Positions 34,484 to 42,915 of a stretch of 64,000 bases of DNA are shown one piece after another (position 1 is the stretch's first letter; every line of letters starts with the position of its first letter). The translations under genes and the position numbers were made by a program. Location: contig JAJEET010000092.1 in NCBI GenBank assembly GCA_022820835.1, forward strand, positions 62,001 to 126,000, written 5' to 3'. Source of the stretch: Candidatus Poribacteria bacterium. Lineage in GTDB: Bacteria; Poribacteria; WGA-4E; WGA-3G. The notes under the pieces were generated by a model, which was not told where the DNA came from, did not search any database, and was given only the letters and a program-made list of their open reading frames with translations.

Positions 34484-35290
34484 CTATACAGCATCTAAGG
34501 TTGGTGTGTTGTTTTGACAGTAGACTGGACGGAAGAGCGTCTGACGTTTGAAAGGCATCTCTTCTACATGTTTTGGGTGTGGTTCCCACTGATGCCACTT
34601 GTTTCCGACGGTGTTATAGCAGTGGAAGATCGCGACCCGATCAATGCTTTCATCAGTCCACTTCGCGCCGGTATGTGTTATCGCCTCTGTGAAAACGAGC
34701 ATGGAACCAGCAGGACAGGTATAATCTTCCCACAATGGCGAGTTTCGATCTGCTGTTGACTTTGGTGCGGGGAACGCGCCTTTATGGCTACCGGTGAGGA
34801 ACATCGTTCCACCGCCGCCTTCTTTAACGGAGTTCAGTTCCCAAACGACGCGCGTCAATCCGCTATGTGCTCTGTCATGGTGCAGATGATAGGTATGCGA
34901 GTTGCCTGGGAAGTTGAGCATGCCACGCCCACCGTGTGGACGGAAGTTGTCGTGTCCGTTCGAGCGGATGGTTAAAAACGTGCCTTCGAGTCGGAAGCCG
35001 TAGCAGTTATCGTTCGCATAGCCAGAGGTCAAAAATTCGTTCATGAATCCGAACACAACCGGATGATCGGTTAGCGATTCGAGCGGACCCCCGATAGAAG
35101 AGCGATGGTGTTCAGGGATTGACGCGGGGTCCTGTTTGAGTTGGTAACAGAACTCGCGCATCTCTTTAACCTCTGATTCGCTGAGTATACCCGGGAACAA
35201 AAGCCATCCACGGGTATCAAAGCGGAACCGTTGTTCTTCCGTGAGCGGGATTGGTGGTAGATTGTCAGCATTTGTCGTAGGGTTAGGCAT
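34484..35290 (-). CDS. PhyH family protein, HGG-type
   Basis: 268 residues. Distal His206 (ITHTGAKW) and Arg218 are present. The first iron-ligand strand shows PHGGRG (H119-G-G121) and AHSGL (H142-S-G144), matching the atypical tandem pair at 10408/11225, but here an H138-adjacent HHD (137-139) also occurs, so a normal HxD site cannot be excluded. GGGGTMFLTGSHKGAFPAP is the family's turn. Unknown substrate; the gene precedes the galactonate-dehydratase-like enzyme. Confidence 0.85.
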   Translation of the reverse strand: MPNPTTNADNLPPIPLTEEQRFRFDTRGWLLFPGILSESEVKEMREFCYQLKQDPASIPEHHRSSIGGPLESLTDHPVVFGFMNEFLTSGYANDNCYGFRLEGTFLTIRSNGHDNFRPHGGRGMLNFPGNSHTYHLHHDRAHSGLTRVVWELNSVKEGGGGTMFLTGSHKGAFPAPKSTADRNSPLWEDYTCPAGSMLVFTEAITHTGAKWTDESIDRVAIFHCYNTVGNKWHQWEPHPKHVEEMPFKRQTLFRPVYCQNNTPTLDAV

Positions 35291-35300
35291 GGTTTTGTCC

Positions 35301-35510
35301 TTAGAAGTTATCAGAGCGATTTTTTCTGCGAAAAAATCTGTCAGTCGTCAGTACGGTTTTTCTACGAAAAACCTTTCAGTTTTAAGAGTTATCAGTTAAC
35401 AGTACTCAGTTAAAGAGGTATATTGTGGAAGGCACAGCAAGTGTTCCAGTCACAAGTTGTTAACTGTTAACCAGCACTCTGACGACTGATAACCGATAAC
35501 TGACAACTAT
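35301..35510. repeat. Inverted-repeat element of heptamers and A/T hairpins
   Basis: This gap holds two perfect hairpins, GATTTTTTC-TGC-GAAAAAATC (35318-35338) and GGTTTTTC-TAC-GAAAAACC (35355-35373), and TCAGTTA-type heptamers in one orientation (35391-35416) and the opposite orientation (35461-35510). A similar composite lies near 58500. Confidence 0.65.
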
Positions 35511-36664
35511 TCATACAAACGTTCATCTTCAAGTGATAGCCAAGTGCCGTAGTCGCGCGGCATCTCTTTGATTTCGCCTAAACCTGCTTCGGCACGCCAG
35601 CGTAATAGAGGATGCTCCCGATTTTTCTGGGGCAGCGCGACGCGTGTCCCGTAAACAGCGGACTCGAAGATTGCCATCAAAATCTCAATAACATGACGAC
35701 CTTCTTCGCCGTTGGATTCGTGTTCTCGGTCCTCGTCTAATGCGTTTACATACTCTTCAACGAAACAATAGTCGTCTGCATTCGCCCCTTTATTGGGATC
35801 AAAATGTTCTGGATAGATGGAGGGCAGTGCCTGCCACTGGTCGTGTGTGCCATCAGGAACGAAATGCGGTGTCGGTAGCCACCACGAACCTTTCAACTCC
35901 GACCAGAGGAGCCTGCCCTCAGTTCCGTAGAGTTCCATGACGTAGGCATCGGTATCGACCTTAGGAAATCGGTGTTGAATAAGGGTGCCGGTAACATTTC
36001 CGTCGAATTGGAGTGTCGCGGTGACGTATTCACCTGCGACCGTTCCCATCCCTGCTGGTGAAGGGATTACATCGTCGTATCCGATGGTGCGTCCACCTGC
36101 TGTTGCTTGTGCCGCGATGCTTCGGCATTTCCCGCCGAAACGGAGCATGTTGTTGACGACATGCGTTCCGATGTTCATCAACCCGTAGCCCGCATAATAC
36201 CCTTTTCCGCTGGCGTAGATGTAACGGAGGTCACCGATCTTTCCTTCATCTAAGACTTTCGCGACTGCCTGCATCGACGGCCCCGTCCGTCGTTGATGAT
36301 GTACGGCGACGCGAGCGTTTTTCGCTTTCGCTTTCGCCAGCACTTCATCCGCTTGAACGAGGTCAATGCAAAGCGGTTTCTCGACTTCGATATTCACACC
36401 GTGTTCAAGCACACGCATACAGAGTGGATAGTGTGCCTCTGTGGCTGTCGGGATGGCAACAATATCCGGTGCCGTCTGGCGAATCATCTCGTCTAAGTCG
36501 GTGAAATGTGCTGAGACGTTGACGATTTCGCCGAGGGTATCTAAGCGTTCTTGAACGAGGTCGCAGAGTGCTACGATTTCCGTGCGTGGATGTGCGTGGT
36601 ACGCTTTCGCTGCCGAGGTGCCGCGACTCCGACACCCGAGTATAGCAACACGATAAGTTTTCAT
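35507..36664 (-). CDS. Gfo/Idh/MocA-family oxidoreductase
   Basis: 385 residues from ATG 36664. Rossmann start YRVAILGCRSRGTSAAKAY, EKP motif in NIEVEKPLCIDL, substrate-domain DLRYIYASGKGYYAGYGLMNIGTHVVNNMLRFGG with the conserved His. The C-terminus ends in a ~30-residue extension (HPLLRWRAEAGLGEIKEMP). The family carries out NAD(P)-linked sugar oxidation; its PhyH and dehydratase neighbours suggest a shared catabolic route. Confidence 0.88.
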   Translation of the reverse strand: MKTYRVAILGCRSRGTSAAKAYHAHPRTEIVALCDLVQERLDTLGEIVNVSAHFTDLDEMIRQTAPDIVAIPTATEAHYPLCMRVLEHGVNIEVEKPLCIDLVQADEVLAKAKAKNARVAVHHQRRTGPSMQAVAKVLDEGKIGDLRYIYASGKGYYAGYGLMNIGTHVVNNMLRFGGKCRSIAAQATAGGRTIGYDDVIPSPAGMGTVAGEYVTATLQFDGNVTGTLIQHRFPKVDTDAYVMELYGTEGRLLWSELKGSWWLPTPHFVPDGTHDQWQALPSIYPEHFDPNKGANADDYCFVEEYVNALDEDREHESNGEEGRHVIEILMAIFESAVYGTRVALPQKNREHPLLRWRAEAGLGEIKEMPRDYGTWLSLEDERLYE

Positions 36665-36715
36665 AACGCCTTCAATCTGGAAAATATGCAAGTTCCGTTT
36701 CTGTTTGCAAGGCAA

Positions 36716-37214
36716 ACCTGTGGGTGACGCTTTTTTAATCTTAACCTATTTGAGAGCTGCTGTCAAGTTTTTTGTCGGCGGGTGTCAGAGGTATTCAATT
36801 GTTGTGATTTTTGTCATAGAGGCAGTTTAATTTTTTTTGTACGCAAAAATCGAGGTAGTGCATCTGTCCTTAAAATGTTACACTTGTGTAAGATTGGGTA
36901 TGGATGTGCTATTGCGATAAACTTAGTCATTGTAAGGGTTCAGAGGCGATTGTGTTATGGGTTCGTATTAAAAAAAAAGCGAAAAGTGTAACATTCTGCG
37001 GATGGCAACAGATTATTTTGCTGGTGTATTGCGTTTTTCGTAGATTGGTGTGGCGTTTTCCTCCTTTGAAAAATGTTATAAGATATTATATTATTTTTAT
37101 TAATAAATGTCAAGTAAAAAATCGCAAAATGGATAGGACTGTTATTGTCAGGATCAGGATTTACAGGATTATCTGAAATAGAGGCTGCACCTGTTGCTAC
37201 TGCCCTCCTGACGG
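36716..37214. other. AT-rich gene-free stretch
   Basis: About 500 bp with no convincing gene. It is clearly AT-richer than the surroundings, with a run of TTATATTATTTTTATTAATA near 37090 and a GTCAGGATCAGGATTTACAGG segment near 37150 that resembles the sequence at 37975. It probably marks the edge of the inserted island to the right. Confidence 0.5.
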
Positions 37215-37787
37215 CTATTCGTGCAGCATCTGCTCAAAGGCTTCAATATTTTGTACCCTCGCAGCGGCGACTAGCAATCGCTTGAGTTTTTGCAAATCGT
37301 TTATATTGCGAAGTTCAGGCGTTAAGGCATCCACTGCCTCTGCCTGGAATTGATCTTCCAGCAAAGCCAAAGTGTTTTCGATGGTATTTTCTATGAGAAA
37401 TTTTTCGCGTAGGTATTGGTAAGTCTTGGATTCTTGCATGAGTCCCTCCTGTATGAGTTGGTCAAGCAGCGCAGAGGCATACACTATCCCGCCAAAAAGG
37501 TAGATTCCGTAAAGTAAATCTGCCTGTGTCCTCTGATCAACAGACACAGCACGTGTTGCATCAATGCATTCTTGTAACCACCGTTCAGGGTCCATCTCCG
37601 CAGGCGGTTGCATCAACGGTGTGAACGGCAGTAGCCCGGGTGCCTGCCTCTCCAAAACCGCTTGTCCATCTATCTCAATGAGCCGAATCACTTTATAGCG
37701 ATTGGTGTGTTCGTAATCGCCCCAACTATAGGTGTACCCGCCTGGGTCGTTCCTGCCAGCCCTTGGGTGAAAATAGATGACGTTAGC
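37215..37787 (-). pseudogene. Truncated Rpn-type PD-(D/E)XK gene
   Basis: This encodes the last ~190 residues (from VIYFHP to FEQMLHE) of a protein about 80% identical to the intact gene at 41641-42501. The first ~98 residues, including the nuclease motif, are missing. Homology stops exactly at the end of a MITE (37788), whose translation supplies a false N-terminus to the longer open frame. The gene is therefore dead or encodes only a C-terminal fragment. Confidence 0.85.
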
Positions 37788-37906
37788 AGGACTTACGCAA
37801 TTTTGATTGTAGATGGTTCTGTTAAATGAAATTTCTCGGAAAACACAGCGTCTGGTAGCACAAACTGGGAAGTTTGTGGTACAAAAGAGTGGCATGCGTA
37901 AGTCCT
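37788..37906. mobile_element. MITE-1 copy A (119 bp)
   Basis: Perfect 12-bp terminal inverted repeats, AGGACTTACGCA and TGCGTAAGTCCT. The interior (CACAAACT...AGTTTGTGGTACAAAAGAG) is shared with copies at 38373 and 38494. It truncates the Rpn-type gene. Confidence 0.85.
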
Positions 37907-37972
37907 AATACTGTAGGTGTAGTCAACTTTTCAAAAACTCTTGCAAGTGAATATTCTTTGCGACGGGATGTG

Positions 37973-38350
37973 TTAGGATTTGTCAGGATTCATTTTCAGG
38001 TTGGTTTTCGGTTTCCACTCTCGGATGAGTTCGGTTTCTAATAACACTGTTTCTTCAGCGTCCTCTGTGAATTCGACTGAAAATTGGATGATCGGTCTAA
38101 ACATCCGAAGTTGTGAATGGAGTCCATCGTTTTGTGCATTTGAATCGTGCTGCAGCAACCGTCGTCGGACACAGGTTGTGGATTCGCCTACGTAGAGGCA
38201 TTCGTTTCGTCCTTCGGTGCCGGTTTTTCGCCATAGGACATATACGCCGCTCCGTCCTGTCGGCAAGTTCAGGATTTCTTCGCGCGTGAAAGGACGTAGG
38301 TTTCGTTTGAGTTGATATTGTAGGACGTAGGGGGTAATAGTGTCACGCAT
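37973..38350 (-). CDS. GIY-YIG nuclease-domain protein
   Basis: 125 residues from ATG 38350; the longer open frame is an artefact of the MITE upstream. Core motifs: GVYVLW (35-37 GVY), CLYVGES (53-55), Arg62 in CVRRRLLQH, and Glu105/107 in LLETELIREWKPKTN. It is a single-domain nuclease. It follows the DUF1156 methyltransferase in the same direction, separated by two MITEs. It may act with that gene or be an independent passenger. Confidence 0.83.
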   Translation of the reverse strand: MRDTITPYVLQYQLKRNLRPFTREEILNLPTGRSGVYVLWRKTGTEGRNECLYVGESTTCVRRRLLQHDSNAQNDGLHSQLRMFRPIIQFSVEFTEDAEETVLLETELIREWKPKTNLKMNPDKS

Positions 38351-38372
38351 AAGGTAGAATCCATTATTATTG

Positions 38373-38491
38373 AGGACAGACGCAATTTTGACAGTAGGTG
38401 GTTCTGTTAGATGAAATTTTTCGGAAAACACAGCGTTCTGGTAGCACAGGCTAACAGCCTATGGTACAAAAGAGCAGCATGCGTAAGTCCT
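38373..38491. mobile_element. MITE-1 copy B (119 bp)
   Basis: Ends AGGACAGACGCA (two mismatches) and TGCGTAAGTCCT. The interior is nearly identical to copies A and C. It begins 22 bp upstream of the GIY-YIG start, so it may supply its promoter. Confidence 0.85.
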
Positions 38492-38493
38492 AC

Positions 38494-38613
38494 AGGATTT
38501 ACGCAATTTTGACAGTAGGTGGTTCTGTTAGATAAAATTTTTCTGAAAACACAGCATTTTGGTGGCACAAACTGGGAAGTTTGTGGTACAAAAGAGCGGT
38601 ATGCGTAAGTCTT
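38494..38613. mobile_element. MITE-1 copy C (120 bp)
   Basis: Ends AGGATTTACGCA and TGCGTAAGTCTT. It lies 2 bp from copy B in the same orientation and 2 bp beyond the stop codon of the DUF1156 gene. Confidence 0.85.
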
Positions 38614-38615
38614 GG

Positions 38616-41414
38616 TTAAGACGTAGCGTCTATCTTCATCTGTTCTGGGGAACCTATTGATTGTGAGATATATTGCCATTGGGTTACGAGGTTGTTGTAG
38701 CGTGAGGCACTTTCTGCATCGCCGCGACGTTCATAATACGTATACAGTATCCCTGCGAGACGTTTTGCCGATTCATAATCGCGCATGGCGCGCGCAACGG
38801 CAGTACATCCAGAAATGCCACCGCTTCTCTCTTTACCGGATAGATGCCACACCATTCGTAGGCAGCCTTCCCATGCGGTCATGTTCTCGCTGTTGTCGCG
38901 CTCGGCGTATTCTTCTGGTTTCAGGAGTCGAACTTTGCCGCGCGCCGAAAGCAGGAGTTTGTCGTGCATAGCCGCGAGGTCTATATCCTTCGCTTTTGAA
39001 AGTCCCTCAGCATCCCCGAAATTGCCTTCCGTGTAGCCGTGCTGCTGGAGCCATGTTAAGCAGAATTGGCTCTCTGGATCCAGTTCGCCTGTCTCCTTTT
39101 CATGATAAGCAGTGATTTCGTTGTTGATTTCTTTGAGTACTTCACGTATTGGAACAACTTCACCGCTGATTCGTGTGACTTTGCTATAGCGGGAGTAGAT
39201 CTCCATTCCTGGACCGATGGCGGCTTGTGCGAGATCAACGGGTCTGATATTTGCAATGCGCGTGAGTCGCTCAAGTGCGGGCGGCACCTCTCTTTTCAGT
39301 TCTTGTAGAAATTCGTTGCGGGTTATAGCAGGGGCATCTTTAAGGCGCGGGCGGCATACCAAAAGAATAGAGGAAGCAAGTGCATTTTTCCTTACAAAAA
39401 GGCCCGCAGTCTGTTCTGTCCGTAGGGGCCAGGTAGCAACTATCTGAAAACCTGCATTGACAATTGCTGTAAGCATCGTCTCCCATCCGGTGGAGGTTCT
39501 GCTCCCGTGTTCCTCCTCTTGCTGTCTGTAGGCGTAAAAAATAGAAGTAGGAATTTCTGGTGAGCAGTATCGGCGTATCTGTCGAAGCGACTTTCCCAGA
39601 AGATTCTCAAAATGTTGTGTCGGGTTTTCAAACCGTGGACTGGCAGTTATCTCCTCAGCCGTTGGGGTCATCATACCTGCAAACAGCTCTGGGTAGATAT
39701 GGCGTAGGAGAGGTCTCAGCCAGACGTAGAAGAATTCGGAGAGATCTGCGTAGCCAACATTGTCGTAGTACGGTGGATCTGTGATAATAACAGGCATATC
39801 CTGAGCATGAGGAGTCGTACATACGTTCGCCTGATCCGCTTCTCCAATGTTTGTAGGGGCCGGAAAATTCTCAATAACCTTTGCTATCCATTCCACCTGT
39901 GCCATCCAATTCTGCGTTGAAAAAGAAAACGGATTTGTTTCAGCGAAACCCCAAGTCATCTGAAGGACCTGCCGTGTAAAGGCTGTCCTGACTACCTCAT
40001 CAGTATCTTGCCACCAAGAAAAGCGGCTTCCACTCTCAGCGGTTCTACCAATGGCAAGAGATAGATACGTGCAAATAGCATTGGTATATTCTCTAGATGC
40101 ACCATCCTGAGTAAGTTGATCGCGGACCTCAAATAACAGATCAGTAAGGGTATTTAGTGTTAAAAGTTGTCGTTTTGTAAAAAGTTGGTGCCAATGTGTG
40201 ATTCCATAGTTCTGGACTCTGAACCCCAGTGCTTGTCGCGGTAGTCTTCCGCTGGGTCGCCAATCAGGTGCAACAGACTGGACTACTTGGATGTGTGCAT
40301 CAGTGGGTGACAAAAATAATTTTCTACGATTCCCCTCAGCAACTACCGCTATCATTGTTTCGCCTATTTTACCTGCTTTTGATTGTTCTCGAACATAATC
40401 TAGCTTAACAGCAGTCCCGCATCCGCAACAGGACGCCCCAGAACGGTTGACAGTAGACTTCGGTACTCCTTTATTATGCGTTTGCACAATCCACGAAATC
40501 GTGTTAGATTCTCGATCAATAACCGGTTTAACCCAATGCTCGTTGTTTTTTTTCTTTGACAACTGAAAAGTTTTCATCAGGGGCATCTGAAGGCCGCAGG
40601 CAGGATTGCTACACGGCACCGTGCGCGCCCAGAGCCACGCGACTACAGTAGCAGAAGTGCCATCTGGCAAGTCTACTTTCGGATAGAGATGCCCGATGCG
40701 TTTGTGTGCTTCTTCACGCATCCACGCGCCGTAGTAGCGGATGTCGGCTGCCAAGCCTGCGGTGCCTTTCCACGGGGAACGTGTCCGCTTTCTACCTGTG
40801 CCGGTGAACATTCCGAGCGGATCGGCATCGGGGTTGATAGGGTTCTGGTCATGAAATTTCGGCGGTAATTCAATCATTGCCTTGTTGAGTAAAACAGGTA
40901 GCGGGTTCAGATCGGAGGCGCGGGCGCGTAAGCCTAAGCGTTGTGCTTCGAGGGGAATAGAGCCTCCGCCACAGAACGGGTCATAGACAGCGGGACAGTG
41001 GTCATGGAGGTATTTTAGGACAGCCTTTGGATCGTTTTTGAATTTTTCACGAAAAACGGATAGGTTTTCCCCGTTGTTGCGTGCGACAGAATACGCGATT
41101 TCGTAACGTGCTTCTGCTAAGAGGTTTTCATCGTTGCTATTTTGCCATATCACGAGTCGTTTGATAATTTCGTGGAGTCGGTTGCGTTCAGCGTTCTGTT
41201 CGGGTTCGGTTGGGAATTCGTCTTTGCATTCGGAGGGGTCGTCCACCATACTGGCGAAAACGACAGCGCGACAGGCAGCGAGCGGGCGGCGTGCCCAATA
41301 GCGGTGCAGTGTTGAGGGGTGTCCGTGTGTGAGCGAAGCATCTTTTGCTGACTCTACGTTAATGGCTTGGAGCGGTATATTGACTTCAATGAGTTTTTTT
41401 CGGTAATTGGGCAT
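38616..41414 (-). CDS. DUF1156 adenine-specific DNA methyltransferase
   Basis: 932 residues. The N-terminal DUF1156 region (IEVNIPLQAINVESAKDAS, HRYWARRPLAACRAVVFA) is followed by SAM motif I DPFCGGGSIPLEA (145-157), a zinc-ribbon insert (Cys268/273 and Cys329-332) and the catalytic DPPYYDNVGY (546-555), i.e. an N6-adenine/N4-cytosine MTase. COG1743-type proteins with a zinc ribbon are the PglXI-like methylases of BREX-type systems. The gene may be co-transcribed with DUF499, but a PD-(D/E)XK gene and a MITE now separate them. Confidence 0.9.
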   Translation of the reverse strand: MPNYRKKLIEVNIPLQAINVESAKDASLTHGHPSTLHRYWARRPLAACRAVVFASMVDDPSECKDEFPTEPEQNAERNRLHEIIKRLVIWQNSNDENLLAEARYEIAYSVARNNGENLSVFREKFKNDPKAVLKYLHDHCPAVYDPFCGGGSIPLEAQRLGLRARASDLNPLPVLLNKAMIELPPKFHDQNPINPDADPLGMFTGTGRKRTRSPWKGTAGLAADIRYYGAWMREEAHKRIGHLYPKVDLPDGTSATVVAWLWARTVPCSNPACGLQMPLMKTFQLSKKKNNEHWVKPVIDRESNTISWIVQTHNKGVPKSTVNRSGASCCGCGTAVKLDYVREQSKAGKIGETMIAVVAEGNRRKLFLSPTDAHIQVVQSVAPDWRPSGRLPRQALGFRVQNYGITHWHQLFTKRQLLTLNTLTDLLFEVRDQLTQDGASREYTNAICTYLSLAIGRTAESGSRFSWWQDTDEVVRTAFTRQVLQMTWGFAETNPFSFSTQNWMAQVEWIAKVIENFPAPTNIGEADQANVCTTPHAQDMPVIITDPPYYDNVGYADLSEFFYVWLRPLLRHIYPELFAGMMTPTAEEITASPRFENPTQHFENLLGKSLRQIRRYCSPEIPTSIFYAYRQQEEEHGSRTSTGWETMLTAIVNAGFQIVATWPLRTEQTAGLFVRKNALASSILLVCRPRLKDAPAITRNEFLQELKREVPPALERLTRIANIRPVDLAQAAIGPGMEIYSRYSKVTRISGEVVPIREVLKEINNEITAYHEKETGELDPESQFCLTWLQQHGYTEGNFGDAEGLSKAKDIDLAAMHDKLLLSARGKVRLLKPEEYAERDNSENMTAWEGCLRMVWHLSGKERSGGISGCTAVARAMRDYESAKRLAGILYTYYERRGDAESASRYNNLVTQWQYISQSIGSPEQMKIDATS

Positions 41415-41428
41415 TTATGCTGTTCTCA

Positions 41429-41575
41429 CTACTGTGCAGGCGACGACCTTTCTACTTTTTTAGTATTTTGCAGTTCCGGGTGTGCCTGTCTGAGCGTTCC
41501 AAGGTTGGGGGCTCTGGCAGCGGCGATGAACACTTTTTGCAGGTTTTTGTTCAATATCTCCATTTCTTCAAACAT
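41429..41575 (-). CDS. Small ORF upstream of the methyltransferase
   Basis: 48 residues (MFEEMEILNK...ERSSPAQ) from ATG 41575, with GGGAGAA six bases upstream, and ending 14 bp before the DUF1156 start. The first half would form an amphipathic helix. No family recognised. A good ribosome site and tight spacing favour a real small protein or leader; chance remains possible. Confidence 0.5.
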   Translation of the reverse strand: MFEEMEILNKNLQKVFIAAARAPNLGTLRQAHPELQNTKKVERSSPAQ

Positions 41576-41606
41576 GATGTTCTCCCGTCCCGTTACGGTG
41601 TTAATA

Positions 41607-41632
41607 AGGGCGGCCCCCGTTCCTACCGCCCT
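41607..41632 (-). terminator. Hairpin after the Rpn-type gene
   Basis: Perfect 7-bp stem AGGGCGG/CCGCCCT with a 12-base loop, 8 bp past the stop of the gene at 41641. There is no T-tract. It shows the same stem as the hairpins at 6635 and 19661. Confidence 0.45.
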
Positions 41633-41640
41633 CCTGACTA

Positions 41641-42501
41641 TTATTCGTGCAGCATCTGCTCAAAGGCTTCAATATTTTGCACTCTCGCAGCGGCGACTAG
41701 CAATTGCTTGAGTTTTTGCAAATCGTTTATACTGCGAAGTTCAGGCGTTAAAGCATTCACTGCCTCTGCCTGGAATTGATCTTCCAGCAAAGCCAGAGTG
41801 TTTTCGATGGTATTCTCTCTGGCGGCTCTTTCCATTTGGCGTTGGTAAGTTTTAGATTCTTGCATAAGTACCTCCGGTATAAGTCGTTCAAGTAATTCAG
41901 CATTATACACTATCCCACCAAAGACAGAGATTCCGTAAAGTAAATCCGCTTGTGTTTCCTGATCGATGGGGGCAGCTCGCGTTACGTCAACGCATGCTTG
42001 CACCCAACGTTCAAGGTCCATCCCCGCAGGTGGTTTCATGAGCGGCGTGAACGGCAGTAGCCCGGGTGCCTGCATCTCCAAAATCGCTTGTCCATCTATC
42101 TCAATGAGCCGAATCACTTTATAGCGATTGGTGTGTTCGTAATCGCCCCAACTATAGGTGTATCCGCCTGGGTCGTTCCTGCCCGCGTTCGGGTGAAAAT
42201 AGATGACATTTGAGTAGACCGGCATCTGGTATTTGCCGACGAGATATCCTTGATATTGTGCGTTTCTTGCCCACATCGGTGTGTCTGTACTATCGCGGAG
42301 TTGCAATTCGACATGGAGAATGGCTTCGTGACCGTTGATGCGGATCTGCTTTATGATGTCGGTTTCCCGCTCGATAATTTGCTGCTCGGTGCCCAGGTCT
42401 GCCAGCACTTCAACGTTATCTGCGTCCAGTACGAATCGCGAGAGGTCTTCGGCGTGGTCTGCCCATAACTTTTTTCCGATATTGTCGTAGTCTTGTGCCA
42501 T
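41641..42501 (-). CDS. Rpn-family PD-(D/E)XK recombination-promoting nuclease/putative transposase
   Basis: 286 residues from ATG 42501. The nuclease core lies in the first third: ERETDIIKQIRINGHEAILHVELQLR with Asp48 and Glu65-x-Gln67, then WARNAQYQGYLVGKYQMPVYSNVIYFHP. The C-terminal helical half (ENTLALLEDQFQAEAVNAL, LQKLKQLLVAAARVQ) matches the Rpn/transposase-31-like layout. Such genes promote recA-independent recombination and often sit as solitary mobile passengers. A truncated paralogue lies at 37215. Confidence 0.85.
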   Translation of the reverse strand: MAQDYDNIGKKLWADHAEDLSRFVLDADNVEVLADLGTEQQIIERETDIIKQIRINGHEAILHVELQLRDSTDTPMWARNAQYQGYLVGKYQMPVYSNVIYFHPNAGRNDPGGYTYSWGDYEHTNRYKVIRLIEIDGQAILEMQAPGLLPFTPLMKPPAGMDLERWVQACVDVTRAAPIDQETQADLLYGISVFGGIVYNAELLERLIPEVLMQESKTYQRQMERAARENTIENTLALLEDQFQAEAVNALTPELRSINDLQKLKQLLVAAARVQNIEAFEQMLHE

Positions 42502-42555
42502 GGATATAGTATACTTCAAACAGTGGAAAAATGTCAAACAAATATAGGGCGAGGT

Positions 42556-42606
42556 TGCACAGACACAAACTAAAAGTTTGTGCTACAAAAGAAACGTAAA
42601 TCCTAT
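42556..42606. mobile_element. MITE-1 fragment
   Basis: CACAAACT...AGTTTGTGCTACAAAAG followed by ACGTAAATCCT matches the right half of MITE-1. The left end is not seen. It lies in the gap between the Rpn-type gene and DUF499, beside a second element. Confidence 0.5.
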
Positions 42607-42639
42607 TATACCGTGAGTTTGATAAAAGGGATGGATTCT

Positions 42640-42870
42640 TGTAGGTTGGGTTGAGCGGTAAAACCATAGGGGCATTTTCGCTATACACAGCCTTCTCTCG
42701 AATCACCCGTTGAGGTAGATAAGTTTAGCGAAACCCAACATCCCAAACCGTGTCGGTCTCATAAGGCGTTGGGTTACACTCAGTTTTTGGTGATTTCAGG
42801 TAGCTCTGTTTCCTTGAAAACGCTGTGCTGTGTGCGATTTTTAGGAGGTTTCCGTTCAACCCAACCTACA
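42640..42870. mobile_element. MITE-2 candidate (231 bp)
   Basis: Perfect 15-bp terminal inverted repeats, TGTAGGTTGGGTTGA and TCAACCCAACCTACA. Further AACCCAAC / GTTGGGTT copies lie inside (near 42730 and 42770). There is no open frame of note. It occupies most of the 378-bp gap downstream of DUF499. Confidence 0.7.
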
Positions 42871-42915
42871 GGACGCTTCAATTTTTATTTTCTAACTCAC
42901 GTTATTATAGTTAGG

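Noticed and set aside
34484-35290. Certain loss of the iron carboxylate in this PhyH protein
   Set aside because: An HHD tripeptide at 137-139 could supply a normal HxD site, so the claim is kept only for the 10408/11225 pair.
36782-36991. 69-codon plus-strand ORF with several Cys
   Set aside because: It sits in AT-rich sequence, starts with GTG, has no ribosome site and low-complexity Lys end; looks like chance.
38407-38679. 90-codon minus-strand ORF across two MITEs
   Set aside because: Its sequence is a translation of MITE copies B and C plus the end of the methylase gene.
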